Assembly: GCA_002424645.1 (NCBI GenBank)
Contig: DIKU01000131.1
Span: 1 to 12,515, forward strand
Length of the DNA: 12,515 nucleotides
Direction: 5' to 3'
From: Pelobacter sp. UBA5610
GTDB taxonomy: Bacteria; Desulfobacterota; Desulfuromonadia; Desulfuromonadales; Syntrophotaleaceae
The notes under the pieces: model-generated
Told to the model about the DNA's origin: nothing
What the model saw: the letters and a program-made list of their open reading frames with translations, nothing else
Database searches by the model: none
Shown: positions 6,152-12,515 of the stretch, piece by piece
Position numbering within the stretch: the first letter of the stretch is position 1
How the letters are laid out: every line of letters starts with the position of its first letter
Position numbers and translations under genes: made by a program

Positions 6152-8989
6152 ATGAGTGTTGTCTCTCCACGGTCTACTGCTTTTCAAATACTTCAAGATA
6201 CCATCCGCCTGATGCCAAATTGCCTTGCCATTGTTGATCGAAGCAGACGTATTGTCGCTTGTAACTGGTTTGGCCTGGACTCTTTTCCAAAAAATCTGAA
6301 ACATGCTCATCTCTTTTGTCATGAAATTTTTGACATAGAGCCGGGGCAGTCTTGCCAAACCTGTGTCATTGATGCGGTTTTTGCCAGCGGAAAACCGGGC
6401 AGTTTCGAAAAACCCCTGCCACACAATGGTGTCGTACATGTTGAAGCGTCTCCTGTCTTTGATGAAACTGGACAAGTTGCTTTTGCTGTTCAGCAGTTGA
6501 ATTTTTCTGCATTTCAGCCATATCCCGAAGATGAACTTGCGAATACGACGCGGGTCATGGACACGTCTAAAACGCCTTTTAGTGTAGCCGATACAGACGG
6601 GAAAGTGATGTACGTCAATGCGGCTTTTCTTGACATGTGGGGCTACCATCACAAATCTGAAATTATCGGGCAGAATGTTTCTTGTTTGTGGAGTAGGGAA
6701 GCAGAGGCAGCACCTGTCCTTGAAACGCTCCAACAACAGGAATATCTTTCTGCTGAAATGATCGGCAAAACCCGGAATGGCGAACAAATTCGCGCACAGG
6801 TGTCCGGGTCGCTTATAAGAAATTCAGGGGGGAATTCATCCTGTATCTGGGTCTCTTTTCTCAATATTACGCAGTATAAGGATGTTGAGCAGCAACTGTA
6901 TCACAGCGAGGTCCGATTCCGGGATATGGCCGACTGTCTGCCTCAGACCATCTTTGAGGCCGATACTCTCGGTCGCATTACTTTTGCCAACGCCTATGCT
7001 TTTCAGTTGTTCGGTTACAGTCAGGCGGATATCGATGCAGGGATAAATATTGTGCAGGTCCTTGCTCCCCAGGACAGGTTGAAAGCCATGGGGCTGGTGC
7101 AGAAGGTTCTCCAGGGAGAAATGGAAGTCCGGGCGGAAGTCGATGCCTGTCGTCGTAACGGGAGTACTTTCCCGGCCCTGGTCTGCGCTAATCCGATCGT
7201 TCGGGAAAAAAGCATCGTAGGGTTTCGCGGCACGCTGATGGACGTAAGCGAACAAAAGCGTATCGAAAAATCATTGCGAACCAGTCAGGCGCGTTATCGC
7301 GCTCTGGTCGAAAACCAGGTGGAACTTGTGATGCGCTGGTTGCCCGACACCACACTTACCTACGTGAACCCGGCCTATTGCCGATTTTTTGAAAAATCCG
7401 AAGACCAGCTTATCGGTCAGAAGTTTTTGAATCAGGTGCCGGAGATTTACCATAAATATCTCGCTCGGCAGATTGCGGCGGTGCTTGAAAAGCCCCAAAC
7501 AGTATATACCGAATTCCAGTCCATCGCCGCCGATGGACGGCCTGCATGGCATCGCTGGAGCGATACCCCCATTGTTGGTCAGGATGGCAAGGTGGTTGAA
7601 TTTCAATCGGTAGGGATGGATATCACCGAACTTAAACAGGCTTATCAGCGATTGCACCGGAGCGAATTACGCTACCAGCATCTGGCCCAGCATGATCCGT
7701 TGACCGGGTTGCCCAATCGTGTGTTGCTGTTTGATCGCCTTAATCACGTGGTTTCAAAGTGCCGACGTTTTGGACGGGCTTTTGCCCTGCTGGTGGTCGA
7801 CCTGGATCGCTTCAAAAGGGTTACCGATGCGCTTGGTCATGACGGGGCAGACCGGGTGTTGTGCCAGATCGGTAAGCGTTTCGGGGAACTTGTGCGTGAA
7901 TCCGATACCCTCGCCAAGATGAGTGGCGATGAATTCGTCATTGTTTGCGATGAAATTAATAGTGCCGAAGGACCTTCGGTTTTGGCGCAAATGTTGTTGG
8001 ACAGCCTGTCTGTACCTTTTGAAATAGACGGTCACATCCTTTCGCTGTCGGCCACGGTCGGTATTTCCTTCTGGAAAGATGGCATAAGCAGCATCCAGAG
8101 CCTTGTGCATGAGGCGGATCTCGCCATGCAGGAGGGCAAACGGCAAGGCGGTAACCGTTACCTTTTTTTCAACCGCCAGATGAGCGAACGTACCAAGGGT
8201 GAAATTTGCGTGGAAGGCCTTCTGCGTCAGGCTATCAAAAATGATGCCCTGCATCTGGTTTTTTTGCCGCAAATCGATCTGGCTTCCGGTATCACTGCAG
8301 GCATTGAAGCCCTGGTACGGTTGAACGACCCTGAAGGTAACAGTATTCTTCCAGGCGAGTTCGTTCCCATTGCAGAAAAAACCGGGTTAATTCTGGAGTT
8401 GGGAGATTGGGTTCTGGAAAAAGCCTGTGAGCAGAATTGTCGTTGGCAGGAGGCGGGTTTTGTTCCGACCGTCATAACCGTCAATATTTCCCCTGAACAG
8501 TTCACGCAATCCGATTTTGCCAATAGGGTCATGGATGTACTGGTTAAAACAGGGATGAAACCTTGTTGGCTTGAACTTGAGATCAATGAACGCGCCATCA
8601 TGGAGAATGTGGTTCACGCTATCGAAGTGATGGAAACCTTGACCAGGGTCGGTGTCCGTTTTGCTATCGATGATTTTGGTAAAGGGTTTTCTTCTCTGGC
8701 GCATCTGCGCCATTTGCCTGTTTCCAAATTGAAAATAGACCGAACTTTTACCCGGCATGTGCCGGAAAATGTTCTGGATGTCAAACTGGTCAACACGGTT
8801 GTTGCCCTGGCGCGCAGTTTGGGGGTTCAAACGGTTGTGGAAGGGGTGGAGAGCGATGCGCAACGTGAATTTTTCCGGGAACTACAGTGCGATCTGGCGC
8901 AGGGCTATTTATTCGGTCCGCCAAAATCCGCAAGGGAGATCTACGATTTTCTCATATGTCGTGAGGGGAACGACTCTGCGGGTATTTGA
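6152..8989 (+). CDS. Soluble four-PAS GGDEF-EAL c-di-GMP protein
   Basis: A 945-aa cytoplasmic protein without membrane segments. The N-terminal PAS-like domain (about 15-120) carries Cys56, Cys68 and a CxxC at 68-71. Further PAS domains lie at about 135-245, 252-370 and 376-495, GGDEF at about 504-670 and EAL at about 680-935. The GGDEF signature reads SGDEF (591-595), and Thr558 replaces the substrate-binding Asn, so cyclase activity is doubtful, although the RxxD inhibitory site (Arg582, Asp585) is intact and could act as a c-di-GMP sensor. The EAL core keeps Glu719, Asn778, Glu810, Asp840-Asp841, Lys861, Glu897 and Gln917. Loop 6 reads DDFGKG with Lys844 in place of Thr. Phosphodiesterase is the likelier function. 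AGGA at 6141-6144, 7 bases upstream, sets the start; a TTG at 6122 in the same frame has no such site. It is controlled by the upstream riboswitch-terminator. Confidence 0.93.
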   Translation: MSVVSPRSTAFQILQDTIRLMPNCLAIVDRSRRIVACNWFGLDSFPKNLKHAHLFCHEIFDIEPGQSCQTCVIDAVFASGKPGSFEKPLPHNGVVHVEASPVFDETGQVAFAVQQLNFSAFQPYPEDELANTTRVMDTSKTPFSVADTDGKVMYVNAAFLDMWGYHHKSEIIGQNVSCLWSREAEAAPVLETLQQQEYLSAEMIGKTRNGEQIRAQVSGSLIRNSGGNSSCIWVSFLNITQYKDVEQQLYHSEVRFRDMADCLPQTIFEADTLGRITFANAYAFQLFGYSQADIDAGINIVQVLAPQDRLKAMGLVQKVLQGEMEVRAEVDACRRNGSTFPALVCANPIVREKSIVGFRGTLMDVSEQKRIEKSLRTSQARYRALVENQVELVMRWLPDTTLTYVNPAYCRFFEKSEDQLIGQKFLNQVPEIYHKYLARQIAAVLEKPQTVYTEFQSIAADGRPAWHRWSDTPIVGQDGKVVEFQSVGMDITELKQAYQRLHRSELRYQHLAQHDPLTGLPNRVLLFDRLNHVVSKCRRFGRAFALLVVDLDRFKRVTDALGHDGADRVLCQIGKRFGELVRESDTLAKMSGDEFVIVCDEINSAEGPSVLAQMLLDSLSVPFEIDGHILSLSATVGISFWKDGISSIQSLVHEADLAMQEGKRQGGNRYLFFNRQMSERTKGEICVEGLLRQAIKNDALHLVFLPQIDLASGITAGIEALVRLNDPEGNSILPGEFVPIAEKTGLILELGDWVLEKACEQNCRWQEAGFVPTVITVNISPEQFTQSDFANRVMDVLVKTGMKPCWLELEINERAIMENVVHAIEVMETLTRVGVRFAIDDFGKGFSSLAHLRHLPVSKLKIDRTFTRHVPENVLDVKLVNTVVALARSLGVQTVVEGVESDAQREFFRELQCDLAQGYLFGPPKSAREIYDFLICREGNDSAGI

Positions 8990-9007
8990 TTTGTAACGCA
9001 TTTCTTG

Positions 9008-9047
9008 AATGGCTTAGCGGTGGGGGCTTCCTGCTGCCGTTGCCATT
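9008..9047. terminator. Hairpin between convergent c-di-GMP genes
   Basis: AATGGC (9008-9013) pairs with GCCATT (9042-9047), and AGCGG (9016-9020) with CCGTT (9037-9041, one G-U), with a 2-base bulge and a 16-base loop. It occupies almost all of the 56-base gap between two converging genes and overlaps the stop codon of the minus one. There is no U-tract on either side, so it is a weak or Rho-assisted terminator at best. Confidence 0.4.
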
Positions 9048-10050
9048 ATCCGGAGGGGTGTCCATTGGGCCATGCTTCCTTTGTTTTACCCTTGCGTGGT
9101 GCATCACCATGTTTTTCTGCCTCCGGCGAAGGCCCGCAGGTGCGGTTGCGTCCGGTATCCTTGGCCTGATAAAGAGCTTTGTCGGCCTGTGAAAGCAGCG
9201 TGTGGATACTCGGATCCTGTGGGTTCACTGTGGCCAGACCCAGGCTGATTCGCATGTGTATAACACCGCGATCTGTCTTAAGCTCGGTGCTTTCAATGCT
9301 CTGACGGATGCGCTCCGCGACCGACCAGGCCTTGTTCAGATCTGTCGACAGGCACAGGATGGCGAACTCTTCTCCACCGATCCTGGCCAGGATATCGGTT
9401 TCGCGTAATTGGGGACGAATGGTGTTTGTCAGATGCTGCAATGCCCGGTCCCCCTCGATATGGCCAAAACGGTCATTGATGGCTTTGAAATGATCGATAT
9501 CGAGGGAGATCAGGGAGAGGTCGCATTGACGACGTCTTGCCAGTTCATATTCATTTTTCAGCCTCTGCATGAAGTAGCGTCGGTTATAAGCGCCCGTCAG
9601 ATCGTCCCTTTCAGAAAGGCGCTGCAGGCGTTCTTCCATCGCTTTTTGTTCGCTGACGTTGATGGCGAGCCAAACAGCCGCCGGCTTTTTGCCGGGGTGA
9701 GAAGCTACCGGATAGACCCGTCCATGAAACCATTGTGGTCCTGCCGGGCCATTTGTTTCGGTGACGCAGACCTCGGCGGAATCAAGGATATAGTCGCATG
9801 TCTGCAGGGTTCCGGTATCGATGGCTTTTCGCACCACATCAAGAAAGAGTTTCCATTTTTCTTCCGGCAGGACATCCTGCATGTAACACCCGATCAGTCC
9901 TTGTCCTGAATCGTAATGGGATCGTGATCGGCCTCCGAAAACGTTCACATATCGACCGTCATAGTCGAGTACAAAAATCGGTGCCGGCAGCGAATCCGCC
10001 ACGGCCTGAATCTGATCATACAATTCACTGCATGTGTTGTCCTGATCCAT
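9046..10050 (-). CDS. PAS-GGDEF diguanylate cyclase
   Basis: A 334-aa soluble diguanylate cyclase that would condense two GTP into c-di-GMP. A PAS domain covers about residues 10-133, a short coiled linker about 134-146, and GGDEF about 147-305. The active site is complete: Asp184, Asn192-Asp193, Asp201 and GGEEF at 225-229. The inhibitory I-site RETD (Arg216, Asp219) stands five residues before it, so product feedback is expected. The last 30 residues are charged and low in complexity. AAGGAG four bases before the ATG supports the start. It converges with the GGDEF-EAL gene and diverges from fabI. Unlike the other two GGDEF genes here, I see no GEMM riboswitch in its leader. The signal sensed by the PAS domain is unknown. 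Confidence 0.92.
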   Translation of the reverse strand: MDQDNTCSELYDQIQAVADSLPAPIFVLDYDGRYVNVFGGRSRSHYDSGQGLIGCYMQDVLPEEKWKLFLDVVRKAIDTGTLQTCDYILDSAEVCVTETNGPAGPQWFHGRVYPVASHPGKKPAAVWLAINVSEQKAMEERLQRLSERDDLTGAYNRRYFMQRLKNEYELARRRQCDLSLISLDIDHFKAINDRFGHIEGDRALQHLTNTIRPQLRETDILARIGGEEFAILCLSTDLNKAWSVAERIRQSIESTELKTDRGVIHMRISLGLATVNPQDPSIHTLLSQADKALYQAKDTGRNRTCGPSPEAEKHGDAPRKGKTKEAWPNGHPSG

Positions 10051-10151
10051 AGATCTCCTTTTCGCACATTGGATTAAAGTATACGCCGATTGAGTTGAAG
10101 TCTCCAGTGTTTTGCCTTTTTCACGAGGGGTCCAGGGTAAAGTTTTGAGTG

Positions 10152-10202
10152 AAAAAAAGACCCGCTGTTTGGATACACAGTCAAGGGCGGCCTAACCGGT
10201 CT
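10152..10202 (-). terminator. Possible attenuator in the cyclase leader
   Basis: On the minus strand AGACC (10202-10198) can pair with GGTCT (10162-10158), directly followed by a run of Us ending at 10152. The 35-base loop can hold a small ACAG/CTGT-type stem. The closing stem is only 5 bp, so this is weak. It lies about 100 bases upstream of the cyclase ATG, where a terminator would be regulatory. Confidence 0.25.
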
Positions 10203-10341
10203 GCTGTGGAAAGGGTTTTTAGCAGTGTGGAATCTCTGACGAAAATGCCCGCTATATAACAAAAATCGAAAAAGGTCTATCCTTTAACGTGTTTGCATGT
10301 TGCCGTATTTTCAGTGTTTTTATTTCTGTGGGATATATTCC

Positions 10342-10370
10342 TTGAACAATTGCGGCAATTTTGTTAAAAA
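10342..10370 (+). promoter_or_regulatory. Candidate fabI promoter with an inverted repeat in its spacer
   Basis: TTGAAC (10342-10347), a 17-base spacer and TAAAAA (10365-10370) form a moderate sigma-70 match (4 of 6 each). The spacer contains a perfect inverted repeat, AATTGC-G-GCAATT (10348-10360), where a repressor would block RNA polymerase. The promoter is about 37 bases upstream of the fabI ATG. Both the promoter and any operator function are inferred. Confidence 0.45.
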
Positions 10371-10406
10371 GGGCGTTCTATTTTATCTAAAAGGAGGGCT
10401 CTGTCT

Positions 10407-11174
10407 ATGGGGCTTATGACTGGTAAACGCGGCATTATTTTTGGCGTGGCGAATGAACTCAGTATTGCCTGGGGGATCGCGCAGCAGCTGCATGCTGCCG
10501 GGGCCACTCTGGCATTTACTTATCTCAATGGTGCTCTTGAAAAACGTGTCCGTCCTCTTGCCGAGAGTGTGGATGCCGATCTTATCCTGCCTTGTGATCT
10601 CGCCAAGGATGAGGATATCGAAGCGGTATACGAAGAAGTTGGCAAGAAATGGGGCAAGATCGATTTCGTCGTCCACGCGGTGGCCTTCGCCAATCGTGAT
10701 GATCTTAAAAATCCCTTCAGCCAAACCAGTCGCGCCGGTTTCAGTCTGGCCATGGACATCAGTGCTTACACCCTCGTCGCTGTGACCCGTGGTGCATTGC
10801 CTCTGATGACCGAAGGCGGCAGCATTATCACTCTGTCTTACCTCGGCGCCGTTCGCGCGGTACCCAACTACAACGTCATGGGCGTGGCCAAGGCCGCACT
10901 GGAAGCATCGACCCGCTACCTGGCTGCCGAAGTGGGCGCGAAAAACATCCGTGTTAACGCTATCTCGGCCGGTCCTATCAAGACCCTGGCTTCTTCCGCA
11001 GTGGGGCAGTTCAAAGAAAAACTGCGCATCATGGATGAAGTCGCGCCCTTGCATCGTACCGTCACCCAGGAGGAAGTCGGGAAATCGGCTCTTTACCTGC
11101 TGTCCGATCTTGCCAGTGGTGTTACCGGTGAGGTGCACTATGTCGATGCCGGTTTCAACTTTGTCGTCGGCTAG
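10407..11174 (+). CDS. fabI: Enoyl-[acyl-carrier-protein] reductase (NADH), FabI
   Basis: A 255-aa short-chain dehydrogenase/reductase that performs the last reduction of each fatty-acid elongation cycle, trans-2-enoyl-ACP to acyl-ACP, in the cytoplasm. It aligns nearly without gaps to E. coli FabI from memory: a nucleotide-binding GVANELSIAWGIA at 13-25, catalytic Tyr145 and Tyr155 and Lys162 in SYLGA..PNYNVMGVAKA, the RVNAISAGPIKTLA motif at 182-195, and the C-terminal GEVHYVDAGF. The E. coli triclosan-site Gly93 is Ala93 here, as in several triclosan-sensitive FabIs. A strong ribosome site, AAGGAGGG at 10391-10398, is 8 bases from the ATG. It is followed by its own intrinsic terminator, so it is probably monocistronic and not in a fab cluster. 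Confidence 0.96.
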   Translation: MGLMTGKRGIIFGVANELSIAWGIAQQLHAAGATLAFTYLNGALEKRVRPLAESVDADLILPCDLAKDEDIEAVYEEVGKKWGKIDFVVHAVAFANRDDLKNPFSQTSRAGFSLAMDISAYTLVAVTRGALPLMTEGGSIITLSYLGAVRAVPNYNVMGVAKAALEASTRYLAAEVGAKNIRVNAISAGPIKTLASSAVGQFKEKLRIMDEVAPLHRTVTQEEVGKSALYLLSDLASGVTGEVHYVDAGFNFVVG

Positions 11175-11209
11175 GTCGAAATGACAGTGCTTAAAAACTG
11201 TTTATCAGC

Positions 11210-11241
11210 AAAAGGACCTTTAGGGGTCCTTTTTGTTTTTT
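11210..11241 (+). terminator. Intrinsic terminator after fabI
   Basis: AAAAGGACC (11210-11218) pairs with GGTCCTTTT (11225-11233) around a 6-base loop, followed by a U-rich tract (with one G) to 11241. It starts 36 bases past the fabI stop and ends only 9 bases before the hflX ATG. Confidence 0.9.
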
Positions 11242-11250
11242 AAGGATCGA

Positions 11251-12515
11251 ATGCTAGTTCACGGAAACTTAACCGGGTTAAAATCCAGCCAGATCAAGGC
11301 GTTGGAGCGGATCTATCGACGACGGGTGCCCGGCGATCAGGTCATTACGCCGGAGTTGGCCCGCTATCTTACCGAGCAATCTCTGGAGATCCGGCGTCAG
11401 ATCGGATTGATAATCGACCGTAGCGGTACGGTGCGGTATGTGATCGTCGGAGACGATCGTGAGATCGTGATCCCCGACTTGTCTGACTATGGTCGAGGCC
11501 GCAGTGGTCTGCGCGGGTTGCGCTGTGTCCACACTCACCTGGCCGGGGAGTCGTTGAGTGAGGACGATCTGACCGACCTGGCGCTGCTGTGCCTCGATCT
11601 CATGGTGATGATCGGAGTTGGTGAGCATGGCCTGCCCGGACGGGTTGAATATGCTCATCCCATGCCTCCCAATCCTGAAGGGAAAACCGTTGAGATCACG
11701 GTCGTTCCCTCGGTGTACGACCTTGATCTGGATCCAGGTAGAGTCTTGCGTTCCCTGGAGCAGGAACTCGAAAGCAAGATATCCGAAACTGTCGATCTTT
11801 CCGATCCAAGGGAAAAAGGGATTCTTATATCCGTCAGTCAGCAACCGCGTTATGAAGTGGAAGATTCTCTCGATGAATTGGCCGAGCTGGCGCGTACCGC
11901 TGAGGTATTGGTTCTTGATCGGTTTATTCAACGGCCGCGTCAGGTAAATCCCAAATACCTGCTCGGGGAGGGGAAGATCAAGGAGGTCATTATCCGGGCC
12001 TTGCAGCAGGGGGCCACATTGTTAATTTTTGACCAGGACCTTAGCCCGGCACAGGTGCGTGCTATCGCTGAAATCACCGATCTCAAGGTTATCGACCGCT
12101 CTCAGCTGATTCTTGATATCTTCGCCCGCAGGGCGCATACCCGCGACGGTAAGGTTCAGGTTGAACTGGCGCAGCTTAAGTATATCCTCCCGCGCCTTGT
12201 TGGCCGTGGTATCGCCTTTTCGCGGCTTATGGGTGGCATTGGTGGTCGCGGTCCCGGGGAAACCAAGCTGGAAATCGATCGTCGTCGCATTCGTGACCGC
12301 ATTACCCGCCTTGAAAACGAATTGAAAAATCTTTCCAAGGGACGTTTGCAGCGACGACAGCGCCGGATTCGTTCAGGCGTGCCGATTATTTCCATCGTTG
12401 GTTATACCAATGCCGGCAAGTCGACTCTGCTCAACGCTTTGACGCAAAGCGATGTTTTTACCGAAGACCTTTTGTTTGCCACACTCGATACCTCCAGTCG
12501 GCGATTGCGCTTTCC
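11251..12515 (+). CDS. hflX: GTPase HflX, long form with N-terminal extension (partial, 3' end cut)
   Basis: The first 421 codons of an HflX-type, OBG-HflX superfamily GTPase; the frame is open to the window edge. HflX binds the large ribosomal subunit and splits stalled or stress-inactivated ribosomes. The canonical HflX part begins near residue 192: an N-terminal domain with VSQQPRYEVEDSLDELAELA and NPKYLLGEGKIKEV (233-246), the hallmark GGIGGRGPGETKLEIDRRRI (328-347), a basic helical region, and the G1 loop GYTNAGKST at 384-392. G2 (switch) threonines appear at the edge; later G motifs lie outside. About 190 residues precede this, with an HTH...S..D pattern at 94-106 that resembles a JAMM metal site. 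AAGGA four bases before the ATG supports the start. No separate promoter is clear, so transcription may come from fabI read-through or a weak promoter in 11175-11215. Confidence 0.92.
   Translation, partial: MLVHGNLTGLKSSQIKALERIYRRRVPGDQVITPELARYLTEQSLEIRRQIGLIIDRSGTVRYVIVGDDREIVIPDLSDYGRGRSGLRGLRCVHTHLAGESLSEDDLTDLALLCLDLMVMIGVGEHGLPGRVEYAHPMPPNPEGKTVEITVVPSVYDLDLDPGRVLRSLEQELESKISETVDLSDPREKGILISVSQQPRYEVEDSLDELAELARTAEVLVLDRFIQRPRQVNPKYLLGEGKIKEVIIRALQQGATLLIFDQDLSPAQVRAIAEITDLKVIDRSQLILDIFARRAHTRDGKVQVELAQLKYILPRLVGRGIAFSRLMGGIGGRGPGETKLEIDRRRIRDRITRLENELKNLSKGRLQRRQRRIRSGVPIISIVGYTNAGKSTLLNALTQSDVFTEDLLFATLDTSSRRLRF

Larger units (their letters stand above)
10051..10406. other. Divergent intergenic region between the cyclase and fabI
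   Basis: 356 bases with no gene. It contains a possible U-tract attenuator for the minus-strand cyclase (10152-10202) and a promoter/inverted repeat for fabI (10342-10370). A 62-codon minus-strand frame at 10074-10262 has no ribosome site or recognisable sequence and is not called. No GEMM-I core (GACGCAAAGCC) is present on either strand here. Confidence 0.55.

Noticed and set aside
10683..10691. Ala at the FabI triclosan-resistance position (Gly93 in E. coli)
   Set aside because: Ala is the normal residue here in several triclosan-sensitive FabIs such as the S. aureus type, so it does not indicate resistance.
1..12515. Mobile elements, CRISPR arrays, tRNA or rRNA genes
   Set aside because: No transposase or integrase frame, regular spaced repeats, terminal inverted repeats or tRNA-like cloverleaf were seen on either strand.

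Overview
This 12.5 kb window is a piece of chromosome from a Gram-negative bacterium, most likely a Desulfuromonadales-type deltaproteobacterium (Pelobacter/Syntrophotalea or Geobacter relatives). That placement is inference: it rests on the mixture of GEMM-I riboswitches, many PAS/GGDEF/EAL proteins, a CheV, a long HflX and moderate GC. I see no mobile element, CRISPR array, rRNA or tRNA.

Layout. 1-891 (minus): a secreted SPOR + NlpC/P60 cell-wall hydrolase, followed by a strong hairpin. 892-1256: intergenic, with a 16-bp perfect palindrome. 1257-1871 (plus): a nitroreductase-family flavoprotein. 1939-4502 (minus): a promoter, a GEMM-I riboswitch, an intrinsic terminator and a membrane-anchored PAS-PAS-GGDEF-EAL protein. 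4783-5757 (plus): a CheV-type chemotaxis coupling protein (CheW + receiver). 5903-8989 (plus): a second promoter, GEMM-I riboswitch and terminator, then a soluble four-PAS GGDEF-EAL protein. 9046-10050 (minus): a PAS-GGDEF diguanylate cyclase. 10407-11174 (plus): fabI, enoyl-ACP reductase, with its own terminator. 11251 to the end (plus): the first 421 codons of an HflX GTPase with a long N-terminal extension.

The centre of the window is a c-di-GMP signalling island. Two riboswitch-terminator units face outward on either side of cheV, and each controls a GGDEF-EAL protein; a third GGDEF protein follows. All three GGDEF domains keep the Asp that marks c-di-GMP rather than cyclic AMP-GMP synthesis, and both riboswitches appear to keep the ligand-contacting G and C of GEMM-I. 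The simplest reading is feedback: the second messenger sets transcription of the enzymes that make or break it, next to a chemotaxis adaptor that may link receptor output to the same decision between motility and attachment. The two bifunctional proteins depart from consensus at different residues, so they may have opposite net activities.

The 5' ends of both riboswitch-controlled genes need care. The longest open frames run back into leader RNA, and the true starts are at 4233 (minus) and 6152 (plus).
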